Source of the DNA: Cyrtodaria siliqua
Taxonomy: Eukaryota; Mollusca; Bivalvia; Adapedonta; Hiatellidae
DNA length: 64,000 nt
Assembly: GCA_037043455.1 (NCBI GenBank)
Contig: JAWPHD010011425.1
Location: 20,114-84,113 of the forward strand
Direction of reading: 5' to 3'
Below, piece by piece: positions 46,325 to 57,785 of the stretch. The first letter of the stretch is position 1. Each line of letters begins with the position of its first letter. Both the position numbers and the translations under genes were made by a program. The notes below the pieces were generated by a model. That model had not been told where the DNA came from, did not search any database, and worked only from the letters and a program-made list of their open reading frames with translations.

Positions 46325-48000
46325 TAGATCTACCGGTCAAAGGAGAGCTGGGATGATGCGTTGTCCGTCGTCTGTTTACTTTTGCCTTGTTTACACAATA
46401 GAGCCTTCATTTTAATTTGATCTTTACCAAACTTTATCAGGGTCTTTATATAAATGAAAGCGCGGACAAGTTTGAAAACCAGCCAGGTTGGATTAGCAAT
46501 ATCAGAGTTATGTCCCTTGTTTTTCTGAACAATGCCATATTCTGCACTCCACCACCTTCATTTTGTATTTCATCTGATTCAAACTTTAACAGATTGTTAA
46601 TATTTATGAAAGCTAGGACAAGCTGGCAAACCAGCTAGATTATTTAAGTAACACCAGAGTTATAACCCTTGATTTATTGAAAAATTCCATATTCTGTCTT
46701 GTGAACACTCTAGCATCTTTATTTTGTATTTGATCTTTACCAAACTTAACCAGATTGTTGATATTGATGTGTGGCCACTTTAGAAAACCAGATAGATCCA
46801 ATTAATAACACCAGAGTTAGGGCCCTTGATTTATTAAAAACTCTTATATTTTGCTTTGTTAGCTCCTTCATTTTTATCTGATCATGACCAATTTTTGGAA
46901 GGTTGTTATTATTGTTGAAAGCACTGACAAGTTCAAAAACTAGACATATTGGAGTAGAAACATCAGAGTTATTACCCTTGAATTATTTAAAAAAGCTATA
47001 TTTCGCTTCGTTAGCATTCTAGCACCACAATTGTGGCTCATCCATAACTACCAAACTATTGAATGGATTTACACAGAAATGTTTAGCATGATGAGAGGAT
47101 TTATAGTGCACAAGAATCAGGTCAGTACCTCAAAGGTCAAGGTTACACTTGGAGGTCAAGGTTGTATCAGTCAAAATTGTGTCTCAGCCATAACTCCGAA
47201 ACTGCTGAAATGATTTTAATAAAACTACACAGAAATATTCAACATAATGAGAAGGTGTGTTTCTTGAACACATTGGGTTATAGGGTTAAGGTCACAGTTG
47301 CAAATCAAATTACAAATGAGTGAGGCTGAAACCCCCCACCCCCCTTTTGGTACGCAGTATTCAGGGCGTTTTAGGCGGTATTCAGTACGCACGAGCCTGG
47401 TACGCAGTACTCGCACAACACACTATTTAGTATTTAGTACTCATAAAATGTATTTTTAAAGCCAAATATTATCAATTAAAAGTACAAAAAAATCATAAAA
47501 TGTAAATAAAGGTCTAATTTTGATAATCGGGCCTTCATTCATCTAGCAGATCCTGGCTCTTAGGTGTTTTATGTCATCATTCAAATTATGTACGCAGTAC
47601 TCGCACAACACACTATTTAGTATTTAGTACTCATAAAATGTATTTTTAAAACCAAATATTATCAATTAAAAGTACAAAAAAATCATAAAATGTAAATAAA
47701 GGTCTAATTTTGATAATCGGGCCTTCATTCATCTAGCAGATCCTGGCTCTTAGGTGTTTTATGTCATCATTCAAATTATGTAATTTTATACTTAGATTTT
47801 TTGTCCGAAGCTCATATAGTATTCAGTTCTCGGTCTCTAAAATAAGGAGTATTCAGTACTCGGGGGGAGGGGGGGTGGTTACATCCTCATGAGTCACAAT
47901 CGTATCTCAGCCATAACTTTGAAAGTACTGAAGGGACCTTGTTGGAATCCCCTGATATAAGGGCCATGTTAGTCAGTAGAGGGGCCACAGGCCCTTTTGT
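46325..48000 (+). repeat. Pearl-like element with nested C/G-ended insertion
   Basis: It starts near GGTCAAAGGAGAGCTGGGAT with TTGTCCGTCGTCTG. Core units of the 31591 family run to about 47030 and different units (AGGTCAAGGT) to 47320. The end GTCAGTAGAGGGGCCACAGG lies at 47970-48000. About 550 bp is inserted inside. Confidence 0.75.
47330..47880. mobile_element. Insertion with C/G-run ends and 190-bp tandem copy
   Basis: The left end is AAACCCCCCACCCCCC and the right end is GGGGGGAGGGGGGGTGGTT, approximately inverted. Inside, 47401-47590 and 47591-47780 are a 190-bp tandem duplication with about one mismatch. GTACGCAGTA/AGTATTCAGTACTCG motifs lie near both ends. Confidence 0.7.
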
Positions 48001-48094
48001 TTTAATAATACAAAACTCCCATTTTATAAAACTAAAAAATTATAATCCGAGAATTAAGAAGAATTATAATATATTGCTACATCACTGTTATAAT

Positions 48095-48575
48095 TCATGT
48101 AGAGAAATAGGGAGACATGGGTCTATGAAGACAATACCAAAGGGAGACATGGGTCTATGAAGACCAAGAACCTGTTGAATGTTTGGATTGTTTTTAAAGC
48201 AACTATCAGCACATGTGGATAGTTATCTCATTAATGAAACGATAGTACAATTCAATAAGCAAATGTGGATAGTTATCTCATTAATGAAACGATAGTACAA
48301 TTCAATAAGCAAATGTAGATAGTTATCTCATTAATGAAACGATAGTACAATTCAATAAAGGCTTGTATACAAATGTGGATAGTTATCTCATTAATGAAAC
48401 GATAGTACAATTCAATAAGCAAATGTGGATGAAACGATAGTACAATTCAATAAGCAAATGTGGATAGTTATCTCATTAATGAAACGATAGTACAATTCAA
48501 TAAGCAAATGTGGATAGTTATCTCATTAATGAAACGATAGTACAATTCAACAAGGGCTTGTATACATGGAGTGGA
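48095..48575. repeat. ~51-bp minisatellite
   Basis: About seven units of AAATGTGGATAGTTATCTCA followed by TTAATGAAACGATAGTACAA lie at 48213-48552, one with an internal deletion (near 48428). A 27-bp duplication of GGGAGACATGGGTCTATGAA precedes it (48110-48163). Confidence 0.9.
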
Positions 48576-49082
48576 CTACTATAAGTACTCATTCTTTCCT
48601 CTAACTGTTGTGGAATTTCCTCTAAGCTGATGCCATGCTTCAGAGACCTTGATTCGTTCAAGCTTGCTGTCAGCCGCATCCATCACGTCAGACCTGAAGT
48701 GCATATGTCTTTTGGCTGTGTTTAACATCCTTACGTGGTTATTCTCCTCAAACAGCTTATTTTACCTGTTCTTGTCTACTAAATAGACACGCTGCCCAGT
48801 ATGCCCATGAGGGTGTGCGGCAAAATATAAAGCTAGATAGATAGAATAAGATGGCATTTAAAATTGTCAAAAAATAAAATAGTTACCATCTGTCCCTTTA
48901 AAATCTGTATGTTTGACTCATGGACGTATATACTAACTGAATGCTGTATCGTGAGTAATTTCACCATTCAATATTGCTAACTGTCCCTTTAATATTGCGA
49001 TGACAATAACGTGTAATCGATCAAATTTCACCGCTCCCAGGGAAATCCCTTTAGGAAATCCCAACCTGACACCCCTACGTAA
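48576..49082. other. No gene seen
   Basis: Mixed-composition sequence with no supported frame. Confidence 0.5.
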
Positions 49083-49408
49083 TATCGACTCGTCTGTTGA
49101 TCGCCGCCATTGACCGCCATAAACACAAATCGATAGGATTTCGCTGTACTCCCGGTGATATTAGGCGGTGAATTACAAGAGGGAAAAGTTGTGTATAAGT
49201 TGTGCAACAAGTGCACAAACTGATACTCTGTAATTCCTATTTTTTCGATGCGCCGAGACGCTGTTAAAGTAAAGTTTTAAGATGAGCTCCGAAACGGAAG
49301 CGAGCAAAGAGAAAGAGGAGAATACTGTCACTGAGGACCAGGTAAGAAAACTTCATAAGTGTTTGGTGCAAGTTCATCTGGTAAAGCATTGTTTTGTTAA
49401 AAGGCAAG
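49083..49408 (+). repeat. Right inner arm, copy of 10848-11172
   Basis: Holds a 5' flank, the short first exon and the start of its intron, in opposite orientation to the left copy. The GC-rich flank (GATCGCCGCCATTGACCGCC, 49100-49119) resembles a promoter or 5' leader and contains GCCGCCAT. Confidence 0.9.
49282..49341 (+). CDS. First coding exon of an unknown gene
   Basis: ATG at 49282 opens 20 codons (MSSETEASKEKEENTVTEDQ) that end exactly at CAG|GTAAGA, a strong splice donor in phase 0. The peptide is acidic and polar, typical of a disordered N-terminus. The upstream 200 bp are GC-richer than the surroundings. The duplicated copy on the other arm kept the donor but lost the ATG, which supports this copy as the functional one. 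No downstream exon could be recognised before 64000, so the intron would be long or the gene broken. The product is unknown. The neighbouring ASB exon cannot belong to it, because it lies upstream on the same strand. Confidence 0.5.
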
Positions 49409-50071
49409 GCTAATCTGCATGATTAAGCTGAAGTTTGGCGTTGTCAGTTCGATTTCAATGACAAGTCGTGTAACATTTGAAATATCTCACCTGTCGAACT
49501 GGTGTCAATAACTGGTGACATTTTTAGAAAATAACAGTTCATTTAAAAAATAGGGGAAGGGATTTAGTGCTTATTGTTTTTCTTCAGACAATTTAATGAT
49601 CATTCATGCCATAACTGAATTAAGAAGTGGCAACTTTCTGTTTTAGATAGATGGTCTGTCTTTTCCAAGGTTTGAAAATCAAAACTTATTAAGATTGTTC
49701 AGGTAGATTTACCTGTAATTTGTAAATTGTCACGTACATTAGCTGCAGATTATACTTGCCCTGTTAAGTTATGACATGACGCTTCACATCTGCAAGCAAA
49801 TATGTAGTGTTAAAAATAACTACACGTAGTATGGCAGTCATGATAAAAGACATACCTTTGTTATTGAATTTCTCTGGGATACCGTCTGGCTGTCTGCTTT
49901 TAGACTGGATTTGTTTGAAGTATCTCTGATAGATCACTTCTTGGTCAAACCTGAATTTGTACAACAACTTCAAAGGTAGCTGGTGATGATTTGTAGAAGT
50001 TTGGAAACATATCTCACGATATTAATCATATTTAATATGCCTTAATTTGCTACACAGTCAACATTCAGTGT
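49409..50071. other. Presumed intron, no feature
   Basis: AT-rich sequence following the donor; no coding exon recognised. Confidence 0.4.
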
Positions 50072-50263
50072 GTCAATGACCTTTTTCAATCATCAATTTT
50101 GATACTGGTCATTTAAACATTTCTTAAAAGATAGGAGGTCCAATTTAACAGAATTGCAAGCCAGGGGGTCAATGACCTTTTTCAATCATCAATTTTGATA
50201 CTGGTCATTTAAACATTTCTTAAAAGATAGGAGGTCCAATTTAACAGAATTGCAAGCCGAGGA
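50072..50263. repeat. 96-bp tandem duplication
   Basis: GTCAATGACCTTTTTCAATC... from 50072 is repeated from 50168, essentially identical for over 90 bp, so recent. Confidence 0.95.
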
Positions 50264-50938
50264 ATGTTTAAATAACCTTATGTACAAACACATGCCAAGG
50301 TGCAGATCTAAATTGATTCGAAACACTGAAGAAAAAAATAAAATCATGAAATGTAACAATGTATGCATCAGTGCAAAATAAGAAAGTATACCCACCCTTG
50401 TTTACAGTAGTAGTGCAGCTAGTGTTTATATGTTATTATTCCTATATAAATTTGTTTACAACATGATATATTAAACATTAAATAGATTAGAATAGTTTTA
50501 TTCACAAACAATGTCTTCCATATATAGACAAGATATTCATTCAACAAGTTAGATAAATATCTTAACTATAATAATAAATATAACAACCTCTGATTTATAT
50601 ATCAAAATATACGGTATGCAATTTTAACCATTTTCCACCCACTATCTTCAGCTTTTGAATATGAAACATGGAGGATGTCAACCTTGAATAGATTTGTTTA
50701 CAAAGATCCCACATTTGCAACACTTTCTCATTTTTCACGTTTCATTTATCACTGAATAAAAGTGAAGCTATAAAATTTGTGGCATACAAAGTGTAAAGTC
50801 CATCTCTAATTCTAATGTCTTAATGTGTTTAAGTGATTGAAAGGTGATACATTTAAATTACTTTGAGTTATGGACAGTGGTTAAATACACACACACTTTT
50901 TTTTATTAAAAGTATTGCTGTTTAAAAACAGGTGTATT
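50264..50938. other. No gene seen
   Basis: AT-rich sequence, no supported feature. Confidence 0.5.
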
Positions 50939-51640
50939 TATGCTCCCCGAAGGGCGGGCATATAGTTGCCGCTTTTTCTGTCTGTCCTTCCGTGTGTCTA
51001 TCACACTTTCTTATCCGGAGCATATCCACAAAACTACTGATGAGACTGCAATGAAACTTCACACAATGATAGGAATTGCAGAGTGCAAGAACCGTAACTC
51101 TGTAATTGCTCAAATTAGAGTTATTGTCCTTTGTAATTTTATACTTCAAATTTTTGTCCTATCTTCAAAACTAATGTTGGGACTGAACTGAAACTTCACA
51201 CAATGATAGAGGGCAATGAGACGGAAGTACAGAGTGCAAGAACCGTAGCTCTGTCCTCATTCAAATTACAGTTATTGCCCTTTCTAATGTTATACTTAGA
51301 ATTTTTGTCTGGAGCATATCTTCAAAACTACTGATGGGACTGCAATGAAACTTCACACGAAGATAGAGGGCAATGAGTGGAAGTGCAGAGTGCAAGAACT
51401 GTAACTCTGTCTCATTCAAATTATAGTTATTTCCCTTTGTAATTTTATACTTAGAATTATTTATCCGGAGCATATCTTCAAAAAATACTGATGGGACTGC
51501 AATGAAACTTCACACAATGATAGACTAGAGTGCAATGAGAGGAAGTGCAGAGTGCAAGAACAGTAACTCTGTCCTCATTCAAATTAGAATAACCTGTACT
51601 GTGTTGATGAGTAGTTAAACAACATTCAATTCAATTCACT
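50939..51640 (+). repeat. Pearl-like element, TATGCTCCCC hairpin, SINE-type tail
   Basis: The start is TATGCTCCCCGAAGGGCGGG (50939 onward), then CTGTCTGTCCTTCCGTGTG. Four units share ATGAAACTTCACACAATGAT and AGAGTGCAAGAACCGTAACT. It joins at about 51598-51638 to GTGTTGATGAGTAGTTAAAC and CAACATTCAATTCAATTC, the 3' tail of the SINE at 41180. Confidence 0.8.
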
Positions 51641-52470
51641 TTGTTTTGAAAATAAATATGTTCCAGAAATCTTAACTTGTTCTAAAATAGTATGGAGGGA
51701 TGAGTATCAAAAACATGGGTAATATATATAAACAAGATAACAACAGAGCATCATGATCTCATTCTGCCACAGATTATTATATTTCTTTTGCTCTTCTTAC
51801 AACCATAAACAACTCTCTTTGATTTAATAAAGAAACATATATGTTGTACATGTAGGTTACTCACGCTTGTAACAACTGCATCTACTCAGTAGGAGTCTGT
51901 TAATAACTGTTAGATCTGGGCTGCTGAGTGTTTGCTCTGTGTTGACTATACTTTACACTGGAGGCAGAAATACTTCTTATAATTCCAGCTGATGTTTGTA
52001 ACAAAGCTTATAATTGTTTCCAGTCTTAAGATATGTATTGACCTATAGCACCAGATGATAAATGCCTTACTGGAATTCATATTATCGTGCCTTCTGATTT
52101 TCTTTTTTTTCTAGTCAGTATGGAATGCATAAAAATGATGTATGGTAGATTATGTTAAAGGGATATGTGGCAATCTTAAAATATTTGTGAAGCATTAAAT
52201 TAGCCCCTTGATTTATTACTTAACATATCAACTGCTTGCTTATATTTAAATAAATGATAATACAATTTATATTTTTCAAGATATCTGTTATTTTACCATA
52301 TGTTTAAATATATCTGTGGTGCAATACAATCATTAGAAATATGTTAAAAACAATTTGTATTGGCCTATTTAAAATAATGATTTTCAAATATGCAAGTTAT
52401 GAGAAAAAATAAACGAATACTGCAAGTTTTACAAAAATCAAGATTGTCATGTGTCCCTTGAATGCATATA
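51641..52470. other. No gene seen
   Basis: AT-rich sequence, no supported feature. Confidence 0.5.
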
Positions 52471-52614
52471 AGTAACTCGCAGGCTGATCGGGGTTTACAA
52501 TGTCTGGCTGCTGATCACTCATTTCCCCAAAAACACCCCTTTGTCACATAAATGGAATGGTCTTAATTCAAAGAAAGGACAGTCCATTATATATATATGT
52601 AGCGGGTTAAGGGT
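52471..52614. repeat. Truncated MITE, second ACCCTTAACCC copy
   Basis: Matches the right two thirds of 29347-29561 and keeps the end GTAGCGGGTTAAGGGT. Confidence 0.8.
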
Positions 52615-53382
52615 TAATACATCCCACACATTTCATGCGTTACTCGCAAATAGTACCCTTGCTGCATTGTTATACAGACTGTTTTGTTGTAAACATGTGA
52701 CGGAGTGTCCATGTAAAGATTTATAGGTGACAAGAAAACAATCTTAGGTATGTCCTTCATGGTGTCAGTTGGTATAATGATGCACTTTTTACCACAGAAT
52801 ACATAATTATGTATGGGTATATATATATATATATCTATGCTTTGGTGTATTATTTTACAATACATCTTTCCACCCGATTGATTACATAGGTATAACCCCG
52901 TGTTTCACATTGTTTATCATGTATTTAAACTGACACGCTCCTTGACAGCATTTTGTAAATTTCTGTTTTTAGAAAATTGGAACAAGATATTATATCTTTC
53001 TGTGTTTCATTTAGAAATAAAAACATATTTGTGAACTGCTCTGTTAATGTTAAGTACCACTCCATTTGCCATAACATCAGGACTGAATTAGAAATCATTG
53101 AAGATTAAGTTCTGCCATAAAAGCTGTGTTTTATTTCTGGATATCTAACTGAATGTTTTTGTCCCTACTGAAATATTTATTTAACACACCAGCATCCAGA
53201 CCTATCACACATGCAGTATAATAGAGCAGTTTTACCCTCTCCAATCGAGATTAAGTGTATTTATAAGTGAAATATAGCATATACAGGAAACGGTTACTGT
53301 TCTAAGTGCTGCCTGTCTCATGTCATATATATCTCCTGCTTAATAGTATATTTTATATTTGATTGAAGAGCACATACTGTTG
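52615..53382. other. No gene seen
   Basis: AT-rich sequence with an (AT)n run near 52819-52834. Confidence 0.5.
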
Positions 53383-53503
53383 TAACGGTCAGATACCACT
53401 ATTGTAACGGTCAGATACCACTATTGTAACGGTCAGATACCACTATTGGGTCAGATACCACTATTGGGTCAGATACCACTATTGGGTCAGATACCACTAT
53501 TGC
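53383..53503. repeat. Minisatellite GGTCAGATACCACTATTG
   Basis: Three units of about 22 bp (TGTAACGGTCAGATACCACT) pass into three to four units of about 18 bp (GGGTCAGATACCACTATT). The core equals a segment of element X (7062-7082 and 55118-55138), so the minisatellite grew from element sequence. Confidence 0.9.
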
Positions 53504-53756
53504 ACTTCCCATAGGCTCCATTATAGTCTTTCGTCTTACAAACCCTATTTCTATATCTGAACGGATGAAATAACCCATAATCTTATTTTAAAAAACCATC
53601 TTAGAGACACTCAAAAATGACCAGAAAATTGGGGTAATGTAATGCTTTCAGCCTCTAATACTTCACTGAAGGTAGACACCCCCAGAATGGCAGTAAATAC
53701 ATTTTACTTTTTGCAAATATACCCTCAGTACAATTGTACTCGTAAAAATGCAGTCA
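53504..53756. other. No gene seen
   Basis: Short AT-rich spacer before the right arm. Confidence 0.5.
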
Positions 53757-54602
53757 AAATATCCTAAATGAACATGTTTTATGTTGGAAATATAATTTTT
53801 TGATGTTTTAGGCCAGAGTTTTTTATTTTTAGTTTTACGGGAGAGCCTACCCTAAATTTTGCAAAACTGAAATAAAAACAAAAGTCGAAAATGTCTTTTC
53901 CTCCTGTTTGATCTGTTACATATTTTTTTTTAAAAAAAGGTTGTGCCTATCCTAAAACTTTTTTTTCACAATAACGTAAAATCGCAAACTTTTTTTATGA
54001 AAATTTGGATTATGACTTAGTATTTACTTTGCAAGGTCGGAAATCGAAGTTTTAATTTAGTCTCTTTAATATACATGTTTACAATCACAATTTAATGCAT
54101 ACCATTGCACATCACATACCTATTTCGCTCTACTAGGCATTGAGGTCATAAACTTTTCTTGAGAATATTCTTGTCTTGACCTATGTCAGGGGAAAATATG
54201 TCTATTATTCTTGCAACTATGAAAGATAAACATTCAATAATTTCAAGTTTATATATTACATTTTGTTTCGATTTGAAGTGTGTTTAATAGCAAATTTTGT
54301 GATAATTTCTGTAAAATACATACTCAAAAATATATTAATTTGACAGTCAGCAAACCAATTCTCAAGAGTGGAAGGTATTTTTAAGAACGGTTTATGAATT
54401 TGAGATAACATGTAGGCAGTTTTAACATAAAGTGGATGTTGGTTACATTTATATGCAAAACAACTTGAAAAAAATCAACATAAAAATGAAGCAATACATT
54501 TAATATTAATGTCACGAGAAAAACTTGTTTTATGAAAAGAAAAAAAAATCTGAAATTTTCTATTTCTCTTTTTTTTTTATCGACTCTGATTTGTTATGAT
54601 TT

Positions 54603-55017
54603 GGGCCCTGTGTGGTTCTCGGGGGCCCCGTTTGGTCACGGGGCAAAGAATAGGGCCACTGCAGATCCCTTTGGAGGGATAGGCAGAGGGGTAGAATCCC
54701 CCCAAATTCATGTTTATTTTATCATTTTTTGTTCATGTTCATTAAAGGTCCTCATCATGATCCCTGCATTGTTTCAGGTGCTATCTCGCTCGCATCAAAA
54801 GAGCAGTGGCAGAAAAACAATAACGTGGCTCCAGCGTAATGGAGTTTCTACGATAGAATTTGCAGCAACTCTGCAGTTCAAGGTGAGAAGGTTCTATGCC
54901 CATTTTCCATATTTTATCTCGATGTACATGGAAGATGAGCCTGGCATGTTCATGCCTGTTAGGCGCCATATAACCTTTTCATGTGTTGGTGCGCCTTAAA
55001 ACCCCAATTCAATTCAA
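54603..55017 (+). mobile_element. SINE-like repeat with 12-bp target duplication
   Basis: The 415-bp insert runs from GGGCCCTGTGTGGTTCTCGG to ACCCCAATTCAATTCAA. TTGTTATGATTT occurs on both sides (54591-54602 and 55018-55029), and the left arm at about 7180 shows the single pre-insertion site. A long exact duplication plus short-repeat tail indicates retroposition. No A or B box was recognised. Part of a 155-codon plus-strand frame runs through it and is not a gene. Confidence 0.9.
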
Positions 55018-55107
55018 TTGTTATGATTTTTGGTAATTTAATCCAATCAGAATCTACCTTACAATCTGTCTATATGCCTTAATAGACCATATACCTTTTT
55101 CAACCAA

Positions 55108-55530
55108 TCAGAAGCCCCAAACCAATAGTGGTATCTGACCTAAAGCAGGTCCATTTCTGTAGATAAGACATTCTTGGTTAGGAAGTGACACTGCTGTTGT
55201 CTTTGTGAACTGGCTACCATTGCCAAAATGATTTAAAGTATATTCTTTTATATTATTGACACTCATTACATTGACACTCATTTCATTGACACTCATTTTA
55301 TTGACACTAATTTCATTGACACTCATTTTATTGACACTAATTTCATTGACACTCATTTTGACAGTTATTGCTTTGTCAGTGGACTTTTTAGTTCTTAGTT
55401 CCAACATCTTGCCACAGGAAATGCCTGCCACATACCAATCTAGGTGTTTGGAAAACTCATCATACTTATAATGAGAGGCTATTTCATGTACCTGCTTATG
55501 GAGCACCTTCTTTCCTGTATAGTGTTGCAT
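55108..55530 (-). CDS. Unknown 140-codon frame with pentapeptide repeats
   Basis: The frame starts MQHYTGKKVLHK and has about 55 residues of mixed composition (DEFSKHLDWYVAGISCG). It then has about seven repeats of the pentapeptide type MSVNE/ISVNK encoded by a 15-bp minisatellite, and ends IYRNGPALGQIPLLVWGF. There is no signal peptide, membrane segment or known motif. The left-arm copy (4856-5041 and 6937-7095) is split. Repeat length in multiples of three keeps the frame, but the frame may be a by-product of a short element. Confidence 0.3.
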   Translation of the reverse strand: MQHYTGKKVLHKQVHEIASHYKYDEFSKHLDWYVAGISCGKMLELRTKKSTDKAITVKMSVNEISVNKMSVNEISVNKMSVNEMSVNVMSVNNIKEYTLNHFGNGSQFTKTTAVSLPNQECLIYRNGPALGQIPLLVWGF

Positions 55531-55902
55531 ACATCCAGTATGCTGGTACCAGTCAATTACAGTTTGCTGGTACCAGTCAATTCCAGTATACTAGCTAGTA
55601 AGGTTTACCACCACTAATTACATGTAAACCTCCGAGATGTAGTCGAATGTAGTTCCTATAGTAAAAAGTAATCCCTCCTTTTTTGATGAAAATGGGCATT
55701 ATAAGTAGGGGGAAACTGTCCATTTCTATTCGATTTTGTGGTTATGTATAAGAAGCGTATTAATAGGTTTTACTGGATCACGGATGAACATTTTCGAAAT
55801 TTCGACTATGCTTACACTTTGTGAGCAATGAAAACAGTTGATCAGTAAAAACAGCTGTACCCTTGACCTGTTTAGTAAACAAACAAGAACTTTCTTACAT
55901 GT

Positions 55903-56080
55903 GGAGTGTCCACATTAGAATTTGCATTAACTCTGCAGTTCTGCAGGTTAGAAGGTTCTATAGGCCCATTCTCCATAATTTATCTAGATGTAAATGGAGG
56001 ATGAGCCTGGCATGTTCATCCCTGTTTGGCGCCATATAACCTTTCTTGTGTTGGTGCGCCGTATAACCCCAATTAAATTC
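55903..56080 (+). repeat. SINE-like repeat, truncated third copy
   Basis: TTGCATTAACTCTGCAGTTC to GGCGCCATATAACC and CCAATTAAATTCAA matches the 3' half of 54603-55017. It replaces about 35 bp of element X that is intact at 57620. Confidence 0.8.
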
Positions 56081-56662
56081 AAGTGAAAAAATAGTTTTCT
56101 ATATGAACATTACACTGCTGCATTATCCATACTTGAGTTGAATTTGCAGCAAATCATTAAAATTTGTGACACTTTAACATTGGTGTCTATGGGGAAAATA
56201 ATTAGTTCTTTCATACCTATAAGAGATGCGTGCAGTAATTAGGACTCGCTCAGATTCGTCCCTAGGGACACTTTTCAGAAATAAGTTTTCAATAGTTTAT
56301 TACATAGGTTTTGAGCGTTTTTAGTCCAATTTTGTCTGTACAAGCCGTAATTTTGAGTTTAATTTTTTTTGTGTGTCTAAAATGACGTATTGGTGAAGTG
56401 TTTGCAGTTGAACTATGTCTTTTTGGTATCAATATGTTAGGGTTGCATGTTTGCAACATGTTTTCATGAATTAAATCTGCATGGCAACAGGTTTGGTAGG
56501 CAGTAAACCACTAAATCTTCCCCCTACCCCCCTAAAATAGGATTCTGTGAAAAATGAAGATTTGTGTAAAACGTAAAATATTATTCCTTATCATTCAAAC
56601 TTGACTTGGTAGCGTTCAGCTAGTATCAATTCTGATTATAGCGGAATTTTTGGCATTATTAA

Positions 56663-56946
56663 CAGGTTCCCATGGGTCCTTTAAATCCGTGAAAGTACTT
56701 GAATTTCAAAAAAAATCAAGGCCTGGGAAGTGCTTGAAAATCTGTTAAGGTACATGAAAGTCCTTAAATTCTGGATTTTTGCTGTTCATCCCAAAAATGG
56801 CTATTGGTTGTGCGTTCCTAGAATACTTGTTGCTGTTTTGGGCATTACATTACGCGAATATTAGTCCTTGAATTTTTGGGAAAAAGGTCCTTGAAAGTCC
56901 TTGAAAAGTCCCTGAATTTGGCCTTCCAATAAGGGTGGGAACCCTG
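56663..56946. mobile_element. 284-bp TIR element, TATTAA duplication
   Basis: CAGGTTCCCA at the left and TGGGAACCCTG at the right, flanked by TATTAA (56657-56662 and 56947-56952). The body has repeated GTCCTTGAAAGTCC motifs. No gene. Confidence 0.75.
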
Positions 56947-56952
56947 TATTAA

Positions 56953-57324
56953 GCTCTTATTCGCTACTATATGCAGGTATGGTACCACCAATTTTGAAGA
57001 ATTTGATTGAAAAATCAATTTTGGCATGAAAATAATTGTACCTAAAATGCAATTTTATTTATGTCCATTGAATGTTATAAACATTTGATCTATTTAATAT
57101 GGTGTATTGACAAGAAATGCCATTTGGTATGACAATTCAGAAAGTGTAAAATTAAAAACAACAACTGACTTTTGTTGATTTCAGACTATTGTTCATGCTA
57201 TTCACAAGACAATTTCTCGGCAAATAATCATTTAATTTGCATGAAGAAGGTGTTTTTAAGCTTGTTATGAAAATGACAACACAAAATCCTCATTTAAGAA
57301 ACATCTGAACATGTTTTCTCCTCT
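56953..57324. other. No gene seen
   Basis: AT-rich spacer between two element X copies. Confidence 0.5.
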
Positions 57325-57785
57325 TATAGGTTTACCACCACTAATTACATGGAAACCTCCGAGGTGCAGTCGAATGTAGTTCCTATAATAAAAAGTAATC
57401 CCTCCTTTTTTGATGGAAGTAGGGGAAAACTGCCCATTTCTTTGATTTTGTGGTTATATGTATAAGAAGCGTATTAATAGGTTTTACTGGATCACTGATG
57501 AACATTTTCGTAATTTCGACTCTATGCTTACACTTTGTGAGCAATGAAAACAGTCGATCAATAAAAACAGCTGTACCCTTGACCTGTTTAGTAAACAAAT
57601 AAGAGCTTTCTTACATGTCTTGTGACCCCACGTTTTCTGGTGATTTTTCAAGTGGAAAAATAGTTTTCTATATGAACATTACACTGCTGCATTATCCATA
57701 CTTGAGTTGAATTTGCAGCAAATCATTAATATGTGACACTTTAACATTGGCGTCTATGGGGAAAATATTTAGTGCTTTCATACCT
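57325..57785 (-). repeat. Third partial copy of element X
   Basis: Matches 55607-56210 in the same orientation and keeps the segment lost there to the SINE. It runs directly into the GGTACC minisatellite, as in the left arm near 4800. Confidence 0.85.

Larger units (their letters stand above)
53757..56370 (-). repeat. Right arm of large inverted duplication (element X)
   Basis: Reverse complement of 4048-5037 plus 6937-8096. It lacks the 1.9 kb insertion of the left arm but has two insertions of a SINE-like repeat (54603-55017 and 55903-56080). A further direct partial copy follows at 57325-57785. Confidence 0.85.

Noticed and set aside
48213..48552. Possible CRISPR-like array
   Set aside because: Repeats are contiguous ~51-bp units without distinct spacers; a minisatellite in an animal genome.
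54532..54999. 155-codon plus-strand frame
   Set aside because: Lies across a retroposed SINE-like repeat and the flanking arm; the related repeat at 35917 does not keep the frame.
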